Origin: Desulfatitalea tepidiphila
GTDB taxonomy: Bacteria > Desulfobacterota > Desulfobacteria > Desulfobacterales > Desulfosarcinaceae
Length of the DNA: 64,000 bases
Reading direction: 5' to 3'
NCBI RefSeq assembly: GCF_001293685.1
Contig: NZ_BCAG01000003.1
Span: 62,001-126,000 of the forward strand
The notes under the pieces were generated by a model. It ran no database searches and was not told the DNA's origin. It worked only from the letters and a program-made list of their open reading frames with translations. The number at the start of each line of letters is the position of its first letter. The stretch's first letter is position 1. Both the position numbers and the translations under genes were made by a program. Of this stretch, positions 9,648 through 18,384 are shown piece by piece.

Positions 9648-10550
9648 TTATTTTCGCGCGAGCCGATCCATGGCCGTTTTGAGACTGAATCGAAGTCGTT
9701 CCAGAGCGTCGGCCAGTTTTCCGATTTCATCATTGCCTTTAACGGCGATTTTCTGATTGATTTGCCCTTCCACTAAACGAATGGATGTATCCGTCAGCTC
9801 CTTGATGGGCAGCAGGGATCGTTGCACGGTGATAAAGACCAGGATAAATGATATGAGAAAAATTGCGCCCATGATCAACAGCGTCGATATCATCATGCGG
9901 AATTTTGCGGCATTGATTTTTTCAAGCGAATAGCCGATTCGAAATCCTCCCCAGTGCTTCCCTTTGACCATAATGGGCGAGGATATATCCCACATGGTTT
10001 CACCTGTGTCACGGCTGTAGACTTGCAGAAAACCGAGATTCAGATTTTGTGCGGCGGCAAGCCCTACCTTGTCGCTGAATATCCGCTTGGTCCGGTTGAG
10101 GATCAGATCTTTTTCCGGATCTCCGGTGGGCGGCTGGTTGTATCGCGTGTTGTGAGTGGGAACATAGCCGTTGACATCCGCGGCCACGGCATAGACCACG
10201 CTCTTGTCCTTGAGAAATTCGTCTTCGATACCCAGCAGGGCCTTATCGAGGTAAAAGTCGTACTTCGTATGAAATTTGGGTGGATTGAAACCTGGTATCT
10301 TTTCATAAGCCGTATCAAAGGCGTCCCTGATTGTAAACACGCCGTTATCGATGGCCTCTTCGATTAAGACGCCGGTCATTTTTGCGCCCGTCATGGATTC
10401 GGTTTTGCCTCTTTCCAGCAATTGGGCCTCCAGCGCGGCACCTTGATCGATGATCATATAGGCCGCTCCAGCCCCCATGACGACTAAAAGCAGAAGGTTG
10501 ACATACAACGTAACCTTTACCGCGACCCGTTCGGAAATGAATTTGATCAT
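9648..10550 (-). CDS. Membrane sensor protein with Cache-like periplasmic domain and HAMP domain
   Basis: This 300-residue protein has an N-terminal transmembrane helix (about 12-33), a periplasmic domain (about 34-225), a second helix (about 228-250), a HAMP domain, and then only about 20 residues. There is no methyl-accepting, kinase or cyclase domain, so signal output must go through a partner. The periplasmic part contains F-H-T-K-Y-D-F-Y-L-D, V-N-G-Y-V-P-T-H-N and D-T-G-E-T-M-W-D-I-S-S-P-I, typical of Cache-type sensors of chemoreceptors. The neighbouring 189-residue secreted protein is a clear paralogue of this domain. A GGGGAG ribosome site precedes the ATG. It is the last gene of a probable four-gene operon reading leftward from 12215. 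Confidence 0.82.
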   Translation of the reverse strand: MIKFISERVAVKVTLYVNLLLLVVMGAGAAYMIIDQGAALEAQLLERGKTESMTGAKMTGVLIEEAIDNGVFTIRDAFDTAYEKIPGFNPPKFHTKYDFYLDKALLGIEDEFLKDKSVVYAVAADVNGYVPTHNTRYNQPPTGDPEKDLILNRTKRIFSDKVGLAAAQNLNLGFLQVYSRDTGETMWDISSPIMVKGKHWGGFRIGYSLEKINAAKFRMMISTLLIMGAIFLISFILVFITVQRSLLPIKELTDTSIRLVEGQINQKIAVKGNDEIGKLADALERLRFSLKTAMDRLARK

Positions 10551-10616
10551 GGCGCTTTCTCCCCTGTGACATGATGTGTGAAGTGAGCATATTCCCGGAA
10601 ATGGAAGTTGGGTTTA

Positions 10617-11186
10617 CTATGGCGCATAGCCGAATCGCACGGCCCCCCAGTGTTTGGTGTGAACATAAATCGGTACGGATAGGTCGTACATTGTTTCGCC
10701 CGTATCGCGATTGTATTTCTGCAAGAGAAAGGGCTGCGTGTTGCGAGCGGCCGCAAGACCGGTACGATCGTTAAAAACCCGCTTGGATCGGTCTTGGGAT
10801 TTGCTGTTGTGGGTCGGCAAATAGCCGTTTCGGTCGACCGCTACGACGAAGAGCAATTTTGGGTCCTTCGCCAAATACTTGTCCAGTATCGTTTGCAGGA
10901 CCGTATCACAAAGCCTGTCATATTGCGTATGGAATTTTTGCGGAGCAGTGTTGGGGATCGGTATGTAGAACGTATCGAACATCTGGGCCATGGTCAGTTT
11001 TCCACTGGTGACCAGGTATTCGAATTGTGTCTTGATTTCCGACTGGCACTCGATGGCCCATGCTTTTACCTTGGCTTCCATCTCTGCGTTGGCGTCCGCC
11101 GTCACGGGACCGACGCAGAGCATGATCAATAGTATCGTTAAAACAGATGGGTTGAAAATTTTCCTGAAATGGTTTGATGCGGACAT
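10617..11186 (-). CDS. Stand-alone secreted Cache-like sensor domain protein
   Basis: This 189-residue protein has a hydrophobic N-terminal export segment (V-L-T-I-L-L-I-M-L-C-V-G-P-V-T-A-D-A) and a domain homologous to the periplasmic part of the next gene. Shared features include F-H-T-Q-Y-D, V-D-R-N-G-Y-L-P-T-H-N, R-V-F-N-D-R-T-G-L-A-A-A and Y-N-R-D-T-G-E-T-M-Y-D-L-S-V-P-I, ending H-W-G-A-V-R-F-G-Y. Translation stops exactly where the paralogue enters its second membrane helix, so it is a soluble or lipid-free periplasmic version. It may be a ligand-binding accessory or a decoy; this is inference. A GAGGAA ribosome site lies before the start. Confidence 0.78.
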   Translation of the reverse strand: MSASNHFRKIFNPSVLTILLIMLCVGPVTADANAEMEAKVKAWAIECQSEIKTQFEYLVTSGKLTMAQMFDTFYIPIPNTAPQKFHTQYDRLCDTVLQTILDKYLAKDPKLLFVVAVDRNGYLPTHNSKSQDRSKRVFNDRTGLAAARNTQPFLLQKYNRDTGETMYDLSVPIYVHTKHWGAVRFGYAP

Positions 11187-11195
11187 GGCGATTCC

Positions 11196-11555
11196 TCAAT
11201 GGAGTTGGCTGGCGGTGCTGCTTTTTTTGATGGTTTCAATGAAATCATCGATTTTAAGAACCAGGTCATCGGCCGATGCCTTGGCTTCTTTTATGACCGC
11301 CAGAAAATAGTTGCTAAAGCCAAACAAAAGGAGATCCTCTTGGCTTTGTCGGGAAAAAACCATGTGTTTGAACTCGGATAACCCGAGTGACGAACGAATG
11401 GTGTCGCAATTAAGCCCCGCAAAAGCAATGAAGGGAAACAGGTTGTCGGCATTGTCGCCGTGGAATGCGAGGCCCTTTCCATCGTATTTCACGAGGTAAT
11501 AGCTTTTGACGCCATCGATATTTTTAATGTTCGTAAAATCTTGTACGGTGGCCAT
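11196..11555 (-). CDS. Roadblock/LC7-like small signalling protein
   Basis: The 119-residue product, started at the ATG at 11553-11555 because GGGAG lies just upstream, opens with V-K-S-Y-Y-L-V-K-Y-D-G-K-G-L-A-F-H-G. This is the strand-turn pattern of roadblock/longin-type folds that partner small GTPases or act as signalling scaffolds. An in-frame GTG immediately precedes the ATG. It sits between a larger protein of possibly similar fold and the secreted sensor protein, all leftward with 9-10 base gaps, implying one transcript. The fold assignment is by eye only. Confidence 0.6.
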   Translation of the reverse strand: MATVQDFTNIKNIDGVKSYYLVKYDGKGLAFHGDNADNLFPFIAFAGLNCDTIRSSLGLSEFKHMVFSRQSQEDLLLFGFSNYFLAVIKEAKASADDLVLKIDDFIETIKKSSTASQLH

Positions 11556-11567
11556 CACGATGCTCCC

Positions 11568-12215
11568 TTACCGGATGTTTAAATGGGGTGCGATGAGGTT
11601 TTTAAAGGTGGCAATTTTTTCCTGGTCATCGATTTCAGCGCACAGCATGTTAACCAGTCGCTCGATAGACGCCTGATTGATTCGATCGACGCTGCCGATC
11701 CATGCCTGACGTGTATCGTTGAAAACAATGGCGGCGATGGGGCCCATGACCTTGTTGAGCGCATTTTCCAATTGGGAGAGGAGCTTGGAAACGGGCTCTG
11801 AACGAAGCAACGCCCCATGGTTCTCCGTCGCGGCATTCTGGTTGATCGTGTCCACGCCGGCCTGATCGGGTGATAGGTCGCTTTGCCTCGGCCGACTATT
11901 CGCGGATTGTGAGATCGTCAGGTCGAGCAAGTTTTCATCAAGGGGGGATTGGTGGAGGATCACGATGTATTGATGATTGCCTGCCCGCCTTATTGACAGG
12001 TTTGAATCGGCGAATTGCAGGCGGATTTGAACGATATCGGAGAAGAGTTCTGCGCCCCAGGAATAAAACTTCTCCAGGGTCTTGTTCAAGGTGGAGAGAT
12101 TGTCCTTGGTAAATTCGTTGCCTCCTTTTTGGGAGATTGTTCCGAGTTGGGGGTCGAAAAGTAAAACACATGAAACGCCGGGAAGTGTTTTTATCCTGTC
12201 CAGTATTGTTTCCAT
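11568..12215 (-). CDS. Hypothetical protein, possible two-lobed roadblock-like protein
   Basis: The start at 12215 is chosen because GCGAGG lies 7 bases upstream; an in-frame codon at 12260 would add 15 residues. The 215-residue protein has an N-terminal half (T-L-P-G-V-S-C-V-L-L-F-D-P-Q-L-G) and a C-terminal half (M-G-P-I-A-A-I-V-F-N-D) that each look like a roadblock-type strand pattern, joined by a polar, probably disordered linker at about 115-145. No enzymatic motif is visible. As first gene of the operon with the roadblock-like, secreted-sensor and HAMP genes, it may form the cytoplasmic end of that sensory system. Confidence 0.5.
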   Translation of the reverse strand: METILDRIKTLPGVSCVLLFDPQLGTISQKGGNEFTKDNLSTLNKTLEKFYSWGAELFSDIVQIRLQFADSNLSIRRAGNHQYIVILHQSPLDENLLDLTISQSANSRPRQSDLSPDQAGVDTINQNAATENHGALLRSEPVSKLLSQLENALNKVMGPIAAIVFNDTRQAWIGSVDRINQASIERLVNMLCAEIDDQEKIATFKNLIAPHLNIR

Positions 12216-12260
12216 TGGCGGCCTCGCAAATGCTTTTCGTTTCGGTAAATGAACAGCCAC

Positions 12261-12559
12261 ACAATATCATTCAACCGCCGGCCCAAGAGGGTAGGGCGCG
12301 ACCAACGGATATGGTTCTGGTGCTGGATCTGGAACAATAGATCTGGTGAACGTGGCACTGCGGCCGACAGGCCGGCAATAACACGCGAAGTGGACCATAC
12401 AGGAGCTTGGCAATACCATCAATTTCGATTAAACTAACCGAAATGGCGTGAATAGTCAATTCTTGAAATAATTCTTGAGCCTTGCTCGTAAAATTGCGTG
12501 CGATTCGCGATTGACAGCTGTTCTTTCCACATGTTAGAGGCTCGTCGAGCAAGAAGTCG
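12261..12559. other. Divergent intergenic region upstream of the cobalamin riboswitch
   Basis: No gene is supported here. It separates the leftward sensory operon from the rightward riboswitch-cobT unit and should contain both promoters, but no clear -35/-10 pair stands out. Confidence 0.5.
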
Positions 12560-12735
12560 ATATCCGGTGGCCCAACAGGGCCGGAAGAGGGAAGCCGGTG
12601 CGAATCCGGCACGGACCCGCCGCTGTGAGCGAGGACGAAACCCGCTGCAATACCACTGTATCGCCAATTGAGGAACGAAGCGGTGCGGGAAGGTGCGGGA
12701 AGTAGATTGATCCGCGAGTCAGAAGACCTGCCGAA
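12560..12735 (+). ncRNA. Cobalamin (B12) riboswitch
   Basis: The conserved blocks of the adenosylcobalamin aptamer occur in order: GGTGGCC at the 5' side, AGGGAAGCCGGTGCGAATCC (12589-12608), the ACGGACCCGCCGCTGT block, ATACCACTG, and the 3' B12 box GCGAGTCAGAAGACCTGCC (12714-12732). It lies upstream of cobT. A terminator hairpin follows directly at 12767-12803, so ligand binding probably causes premature termination. Confidence 0.93.
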
Positions 12736-12766
12736 TATCTTTGAGTTCTTGGTGGAGACGGTAAAT

Positions 12767-12803
12767 CCCCAGGCTGATAGTCATATTGGCTTGGGGTTTT
12801 TTT
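12767..12803 (+). terminator. Intrinsic terminator, riboswitch expression platform
   Basis: CCCCAGGC and GCTTGGGG form an 8-bp stem (one G-U pair) followed by seven T residues at 12797-12803, between the aptamer and cobT. The position fits a transcriptional off switch. Confidence 0.8.
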
Positions 12804-12890
12804 ATGGCCCCGGCCGATACGCAGGGCGCTTGACGGGAAATTGCTTATCGCGCATGCGCTTCTGCGAAAATTTGGCGACAAGGAGGTTTT

Positions 12891-13973
12891 ATGCTGGAAC
12901 AGACCGTTCAAGCCATCGGGCCATTGGACCTGAACGCCATGGCAGCGGCCAAGGATCACCAGGCCCGCCTGGCTCTGCCCCCGGGCAGCCTGGGCCGGCT
13001 GCACCAGTTTGCTGTCAAGATGGCCGGGGTAACCGGGCGGCCAAGGCCCGCCGTTCGCGACCTGGGGGTCATCACCATGGCCGGTGACCACGGGGTGGCG
13101 GTTCGCGGGGTGAGCAAGTTCCCTCAGGAGGTGACACGCGAGATGGTGGTTAACTTCGCTCGCGGAGGTGCGGCCATCAATGTGTTGACCCGTCATGTGG
13201 GCGCCCGGTTGACTGTGGTCGATATGGGCGTGGCCGGACCGGCCCTGAACATAGATATGGACGAGAAGGGAAAGGTCCGATTCGTTTCCCGCAGGGTCGG
13301 TTCCGGAACGCGGGATATTTTTACAGGGCCGGCCATGACCCGGGATGAGGCCGTGCGATCCCTGGAAACGGGAATCCGGGTTTTCATTGAAGAAAAGGAG
13401 CGGGGTCTGGATGCCGTGGGCACCGGAGATATGGGGATCGCCAATACCACGCCGTCGTCGGCCATCGCGGCGGCGATGCTCGCCGTTTCGCCGAGGCAGG
13501 TGGTGAACCGGGGCACCGGCATCGACGACGCGGCCTTGGATCACAAAGTCCAAGTCGTGGCCCGGGCGCTGGCGGTCAATCGTCCCGATTCTTCCGATCC
13601 AATAGATATTTTGGCCAAGGTCGGTGGGTATGAGATCGGCGGCATCGCCGGGGTTATCCTGGCCGCCTGCGCGCATCGGGTGCCCGTGGTGGTCGATGGG
13701 TTCATTTCGACCGCGGCGGCCCTGCTGGCGTGCGGCTTTCATCCGGAAGTAAAACAGTATCTTTTCTCCGGGCACCAGTCGGCCGTGGAGGGTCACCGTT
13801 TGATGTTGGAAGAGATGGGACTCGAACCCATGATCGATTTGGGTATGCGATTGGGGGAAGGGACCGGCGCTGCATTCGGTCTCTCGATTCTGGCGGCGGC
13901 ATCACGGATCGCCACCGAGATGCACACTTTCGAAGAGGCGCAAGTGTCCGGTCCGGGAAATGATGGTGGTTAA
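12891..13973 (+). CDS. cobT: Nicotinate-nucleotide--dimethylbenzimidazole phosphoribosyltransferase
   Basis: The 360-residue length is usual for CobT. The N-terminal L-P-P-G-S-L-G-R-L, the M-A-G-D-H-G-V segment, the G-T-G-D-M-G-I-A-N-T-T-P-S-S-A block and the C-terminal L-G-M-R-L-G-E-G-T-G-A-A with the catalytic Glu are all family hallmarks. CobT transfers phosphoribose from nicotinate mononucleotide to 5,6-dimethylbenzimidazole (or a related base) to make the alpha-ribotide of the lower ligand of cobalamin. AAGGAGG precedes the ATG. It is a single-gene unit behind a B12 riboswitch and terminator, so its expression should fall when cobalamin is plentiful. No other cobalamin gene is adjacent. 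Confidence 0.96.
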   Translation: MLEQTVQAIGPLDLNAMAAAKDHQARLALPPGSLGRLHQFAVKMAGVTGRPRPAVRDLGVITMAGDHGVAVRGVSKFPQEVTREMVVNFARGGAAINVLTRHVGARLTVVDMGVAGPALNIDMDEKGKVRFVSRRVGSGTRDIFTGPAMTRDEAVRSLETGIRVFIEEKERGLDAVGTGDMGIANTTPSSAIAAAMLAVSPRQVVNRGTGIDDAALDHKVQVVARALAVNRPDSSDPIDILAKVGGYEIGGIAGVILAACAHRVPVVVDGFISTAAALLACGFHPEVKQYLFSGHQSAVEGHRLMLEEMGLEPMIDLGMRLGEGTGAAFGLSILAAASRIATEMHTFEEAQVSGPGNDGG

Positions 13974-14038
13974 GAAAAAATGGAGCTTCGCGATTGGACG
14001 TGTGGAGCAAACCGATGGCGTGTCGGCCGGCTGCTCGA

Positions 14039-16087
14039 TCAGATGATCGGTGCCGGCCGTTCGCCATCGAGAACTTGCCGCACGGCACGGCCCAGATCGC
14101 CGCGGACCAGGGGCTTGCGAATCAGGGCCCGAATGCCCAAACGATCGATCATCTCCTGGGTCACCTTTTCGCTGTAGCCGGTGCAGATGATGACGGGGAT
14201 ATCCGGACGCAGGGCCAATATCCGTTCAGCCAGTGCGTCCCCGGTCATGCCGGGCATGGTCATGTCCGTAATCACCAGATCGTAGGCATCGGGTTGCTGT
14301 TCGAAAAGGTAGAGCGCCTTGGCGCTGCTGGTATGGACCGTCATGCGGTAGCCCAACCGTTCGAGCATCTCCTTGCCCAATTCGGCGAGGGGGGCTTCGT
14401 CGTCGACGAACAGGATGTGTTCCCGACCAATCGGTACGAGGTTTTCATGGGACATGTGGACGGGGGAGCCCTGTTGGATGATCGGAAGAAAAATGGTGAA
14501 GGTCGTACCCTTCCCGGGCGTGCTCGCCACGCCGACCGCTCCGCCGCATGCGTGGACGATGCCTTGTGCCACCGCCAGTCCCATGCCTGTGCCTTCCCCT
14601 TTTTCCTTGGTGGTGAAATAGGGGTCGAAGATTCTCTCCAAGTTATTGGGATCAATGCCATGTCCCGTGTCGGCCACCACCATCTTCAAATAACGACCCG
14701 CCTGCAGACCTGGGTATTTCTGGGCTTCTTCGCCGGACAACGCCTCCTCTCTCAGGGAGACCTCGAGCCGGCCGCCACATTGACGCATGGCGTGGCTGGC
14801 ATTGGTACATAGATTCATGATGACCTGATGGATTTGAATGGGATCGGCCTGGACCACCGCATCGCATTGAATGGCGCTTTCGATCTCGATGGTGGAGGGG
14901 AGCGAAGCACGCAGCAATTTAAGGGCTTCCTTGAGGATCGGTTGCACCTGGATGGGTTTGGCCTCTGATTCGGTCTGGCGGCTGAACGTAAGGATTTGCT
15001 GCACCAGTTCACGCGCCCTCTCTCCGGCGCGAAGCACTTGTCCGATAAAGGCGGGATTGGATTGTCCCCGGTTGGCATCGTCCAGGGCAAGCTCCGAAAA
15101 ACCCAGGATCGCGGATAGAATATTGTTGAAGTCATGAGCGATACCGCCGGCCAGAACCCCAATGGCCTCCATTTTTTGAGCTTGCCGCAGTCGGGCTTCG
15201 GTTTGCCTTCGTTCCTGTTCCAGGAATTTGACCGCACTGATATCGGTGGCGACGTGCAGGCGCACCCAGCGGCCGTTCACCCATTTGATGGCGCGGTCGT
15301 GATGCAGGAACCAGCGGGTTCCCTCATCGTTCATCGCTTCGCAGACATGCAGGTCGGTGGGGTTGCCTTGTGCGTCGAGCAGTTGCAGATCACGGCAATG
15401 CGTACACGGTTCATCACGGTGGTAGAACGCTTTCCAGCAGGGCTGGTTGTTCAGATCGTCACTGACGATGTCGCGCATATGGCGATTCATGAAGATGGGG
15501 ACGTGGGTTTCCAGATCGGTCGCGTAGATGATTGCGTCGATACTGTCAAGAATGGTCAACAGGGTCTGGCGGGTTTCACGCAGTGCCAGCTCCTCATGCG
15601 CCAGATGGGACACATCCCGCATAACATGAACGTAGCGTTGGACCTGGCCCTCTTCATCGAAGCTTGGCGCCACTGACACCTCGAACCATCGTTGATCGAA
15701 TTTCAAGTTGAACGATTCGCGCCGGCGACTGGCGGCCGAGCGCCGACACGGGCAATCCGCCAGCATCCGATCGGTGCCGTGAATCGCTTCCCAGCAGGGC
15801 CTTCCGACGATCCGGGATTCGGTCGTCTTCAGAAGACGGCACATGGCCTGATTGCATTTGATGATGCGGTGACGTGGATCCAGAACGCAGATGGCATCGT
15901 TGATGGCGTCAAAAATCTCCTGCCATGGAAGCTCGTCTATCATGGATTCGGTCGCCGTTGTTGGTACGACTTGTCGAAGGGGGCCGCCGATGCGGCCGGA
16001 ATCGGCTGTCTCATCTGTAGCATCCGGTGAGGCTGGGCCGATATCGTTAGGGTTCGTTTTTTCCACTGGGCTCTCTTTCCCCCGCAT
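14039..16087 (-). CDS. PAS-domain hybrid histidine kinase with receiver domain
   Basis: The 682-residue soluble protein has two PAS-type sensor domains (about 50-165 and 175-300), a coiled coil, the phosphoacceptor motif G-G-I-A-H-D-F-N-N near residue 325, the N box N-L-C-T-N-A-S-H-A-M, D-T-G-H-G-I, G-T-G-M-G-L, and a C-terminal receiver with L-V-I-T-D-M-T-M-P-G-M-T-G. Cys-rich stretches D-C-P-C-R-R in the first PAS and P-C-T-H-C-R-D in the second are notable; such CxxC-type motifs occur in redox-sensing or metal-binding PAS variants, but no function is shown. No membrane segment is seen. It is convergent with cobT, about 65 bases apart. Confidence 0.9.
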   Translation of the reverse strand: MRGKESPVEKTNPNDIGPASPDATDETADSGRIGGPLRQVVPTTATESMIDELPWQEIFDAINDAICVLDPRHRIIKCNQAMCRLLKTTESRIVGRPCWEAIHGTDRMLADCPCRRSAASRRRESFNLKFDQRWFEVSVAPSFDEEGQVQRYVHVMRDVSHLAHEELALRETRQTLLTILDSIDAIIYATDLETHVPIFMNRHMRDIVSDDLNNQPCWKAFYHRDEPCTHCRDLQLLDAQGNPTDLHVCEAMNDEGTRWFLHHDRAIKWVNGRWVRLHVATDISAVKFLEQERRQTEARLRQAQKMEAIGVLAGGIAHDFNNILSAILGFSELALDDANRGQSNPAFIGQVLRAGERARELVQQILTFSRQTESEAKPIQVQPILKEALKLLRASLPSTIEIESAIQCDAVVQADPIQIHQVIMNLCTNASHAMRQCGGRLEVSLREEALSGEEAQKYPGLQAGRYLKMVVADTGHGIDPNNLERIFDPYFTTKEKGEGTGMGLAVAQGIVHACGGAVGVASTPGKGTTFTIFLPIIQQGSPVHMSHENLVPIGREHILFVDDEAPLAELGKEMLERLGYRMTVHTSSAKALYLFEQQPDAYDLVITDMTMPGMTGDALAERILALRPDIPVIICTGYSEKVTQEMIDRLGIRALIRKPLVRGDLGRAVRQVLDGERPAPII

Positions 16088-16401
16088 TCATGTTGGCCGA
16101 TCGGCCGGTTGATGATCATGTAACACAGGCCCCATGACCGCGCAACCACCGGCCTTCTGGCTTTAGGAAGCCGGATGCCCGCATGGAAGGTGGATGTGAG
16201 GGACCCGAGCATTTCATATTTTTCATCTTGATGCCGAAAAATATAAATGATAGCAAGGCGAAGACATTCTGGCCAGATTGCTGATCACTGATCTCCGGTT
16301 CTCCTCCTTTAAGCTCAATTCCGCCTTGATCTCCTGTTGCAGGCCCTTATCTTAATTCAAAAACCCATTCGGCATGCATCGCCTCTTGAAAGGTGTTGAA
16401 T
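16088..16401. other. Intergenic region between divergent kinase and PilZ genes
   Basis: Nothing gene-like or repetitive is seen apart from the expected upstream regions of the two divergent genes. Confidence 0.5.
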
Positions 16402-16788
16402 ATGGAAACATTGCTCAAAAGGCTATTGGCCTTGAAGATACGCAGAAAAAGGCGGTTCAAAGTCAAAAAAGGGGTGAGTGTGGTTTTAGGCGGTTCAGGA
16501 TCCATCGGCAAGAACCAGATCAATGATATCGGCATGGGTGGTCTCTCATTTTACTATACAGACAATGGACAGCCCACCACGCAAAAATCACACAATGTTT
16601 CGTTGATACAGGATGGGCGGCCGACCATCTTTCACATTCCTTGTCGAACCATTTGTGATGCGGAGACCGGGGAGCTGATCTTTCCGAATCAACGTGTCAA
16701 GCGACGCTCCGTGAAATTCGATCGTTTAAGTATCCGTCAGAAAAAACAGGTCAAACAGTTGATCAAGGAGTTTGCGGTCAAGCGGTGA
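16402..16788 (+). CDS. PilZ-domain-like protein (possible c-di-GMP receptor)
   Basis: Started at the ATG of M-E-T-L-L-K-R (an in-frame ATG nine bases earlier is possible), this 128-residue protein is highly basic. An R-R-K-R-R-F-K-V cluster at about residues 14-21 is followed by N-D-I-G-M-G-G-L-S-F near 48-57. That is the order of the PilZ RxxxR and (D/N)xSxxG c-di-GMP-binding motifs, though the second has Gly in place of Ser. Binding is therefore plausible but not certain. It stands alone between a hybrid kinase and a response regulator. Confidence 0.7.
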   Translation: METLLKRLLALKIRRKRRFKVKKGVSVVLGGSGSIGKNQINDIGMGGLSFYYTDNGQPTTQKSHNVSLIQDGRPTIFHIPCRTICDAETGELIFPNQRVKRRSVKFDRLSIRQKKQVKQLIKEFAVKR

Positions 16789-16837
16789 GCTCATCCGACC
16801 TTGGTTCGCTTGCTCCTCAAAATCAAAAATAGTGGCT

Positions 16838-17260
16838 TCAGGCGGGTTTTTCTGTGAGGTTCGAGGGAGGTAGTGGATTCAGAATCAGCTCTTGAATGAC
16901 CGTCAACAGGTCATTGACATCGAAGGGCTTGGAGACGAATGCATTGGCGCCCATGTGATAAGCGATCTGTTCGTGATCCGGGTTGCTCGATGTGATGATG
17001 AAGGTCACATCAGGCCGAAGTTTTTTTAGCTGTTCGAGCAACTCCAAACCACTCATATCCGGGATGTTGGCGTCTGCGATGACGATGGTCGCGCCGTTGG
17101 GGTTGCTATGCAGATGATGCCAGGCTCTGAAGCCGTTTTCGAATGTCAAGACCTTGCTGTTGGTACAAAATTCGATCGTATTGACCGCAAAATCGCGGAC
17201 AAATTGATCATCGTCGATGATCAGAATTTGTCGATGTGTGGGGGAAGTTTCGGACTCCAT
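16838..17260 (-). CDS. Single-domain response regulator
   Basis: The 140-residue protein is a lone receiver: acidic pair in I-I-D-D-D-Q-F, phosphoacceptor Asp in I-V-I-A-D-A-N-I-P-D-M-S-G, conserved Thr/Ser in I-I-T-S-S-N and Lys in F-V-S-K-P-F-D. No output domain is present, so it would work by protein contact, like CheY or Spo0F. Its start codon lies one base past the stop of the upstream internally duplicated gene, implying translational coupling. Confidence 0.9.
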   Translation of the reverse strand: MESETSPTHRQILIIDDDQFVRDFAVNTIEFCTNSKVLTFENGFRAWHHLHSNPNGATIVIADANIPDMSGLELLEQLKKLRPDVTFIITSSNPDHEQIAYHMGANAFVSKPFDVNDLLTVIQELILNPLPPSNLTEKPA

Positions 17261-17261
17261 G

Positions 17262-17681
17262 TCAAGCCACCTTCAAAAACGCGATATCTTCCGCGCGGCT
17301 GCTGAACATAAGCGTATGGCAGATCGTGTCGATATTTTCCTCCATCGCTGATTTGCGATGCTCTCCCATGGGAAAACCTTTGGCCGCGGCTTTAACCATA
17401 ACGGCCAGCAACTTGACGCGCTGATAGAAAAGATGATCGTAAATTGAATTTCCGGACGCTTTTTGCTTCAGAGGCAGCCCGTCCACCAGGCCACCGATAT
17501 CGATGGATTCGGCTTCGACATGGTCGGCATTGTCTATCATGGCTTTTCGGCGGTACTCACCCATTGGGTAGCCATTGAGATAGGCCTTGGCCATAATGAT
17601 CATCAGCTTCAAACGCGAAAAAAAGATATCATCCAAATCCATTTCGCGGGATTCGGATGCCGGAGAGCCTAATCGCAGCAT
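17262..17681 (-). CDS. Small internally duplicated protein coupled to response regulator
   Basis: The ATG at 17679-17681 is chosen because AGAAGGA lies just ahead; an ATG six bases earlier is possible. The roughly 139-residue protein is two copies of one helical unit: F-F-S-R-L-K-L-M-I-I-M-A-K-A-Y-L-N-G-Y-P-M-G-E-Y and L-F-Y-Q-R-V-K-L-L-A-V-M-V-K-A-A-A-K-G-F-P-M-G-E-H, each followed by R-(R/K)-x-A-M. I do not recognise the family. The overlap with the receiver gene downstream suggests that this protein is a partner of that regulator. Confidence 0.65.
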   Translation of the reverse strand: MLRLGSPASESREMDLDDIFFSRLKLMIIMAKAYLNGYPMGEYRRKAMIDNADHVEAESIDIGGLVDGLPLKQKASGNSIYDHLFYQRVKLLAVMVKAAAKGFPMGEHRKSAMEENIDTICHTLMFSSRAEDIAFLKVA

Positions 17682-17902
17682 AACCATCCTTCTTTAGGAG
17701 GTGAGAATGATCGCGGGGGGACCTTCGTGAATCGGGGAGTCTTGTAGCCCTTTTAGGTGCGTCAAGTCAAGTATTGCAGCGCGCCGTCGTCAATTTTGTA
17801 TCCACGCTTCGGACTTCCATTCGCCGGCTGCAGCCACTTGAATGAATGGCGTTGGGTGCAGATGTCAACGCCAGGCGGGGCAGTTCGCTTAAGGCGGGAT
17901 CG

Positions 17903-18106
17903 TCAATAAAATGCATAATGATCGCGCCTGTCCACTTCATAGGGGGCCGGGAGTTTTCCAAGTTTCGATTCACGGGGTGCAGCGCCCGTATCGCGCCTCT
18001 CCATTCCGGTTCTCCTTTCCGGAATATGATTCGAGTAATCAAACCGACGCCTTTCCAGATGAAGGCGCCTGTCACCAAAAACGGACGGGTTGTTTTTATT
18101 TTTCAT
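17903..18106 (-). CDS. Small Arg-pair-rich hypothetical protein
   Basis: The start at 18106 is preceded by AGAGGA at a suitable distance and gives 67 residues. The sequence repeats Arg pairs: D-R-R, E-R-R-R, E-R-R-T-G, E-R-R and D-R-R, with Y-S-N-H-I-P-E-R-R in the middle. No known domain is recognised; small proteins with this repeated R-R spacing look nucleic-acid-binding, but this is a guess. It is divergent from the histidine kinase at 18385. Confidence 0.45.
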   Translation of the reverse strand: MKNKNNPSVFGDRRLHLERRRFDYSNHIPERRTGMERRDTGAAPRESKLGKLPAPYEVDRRDHYAFY

Positions 18107-18384
18107 GGTACCAATCCTCTGGGTCATAAAACTTCGTTTACGGTGGCGTTTGAATAAAACAGCAAGATGCATGCCGGTTAAAAGTGAAACAATTCACATA
18201 ACACTCAGTATGTTGCATACTCTTTCGCTCTCAGTACAATACGACCGTGCTCAAATTTTCCCGCTAGGTTACATTTTCGGTCGTGATCTACTGTCAAATT
18301 GATTTGCCCTGAGATTTTTGCTAGAGTAACGGTCAATCATACCGATTATTAAAAATTGTTAATTAATAGGCATATATACCTATC

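Noticed and set aside
12534-13796. 420-codon leftward open frame across the riboswitch and cobT
   Set aside because: It runs antisense through the conserved riboswitch and cobT and encodes no recognisable protein.
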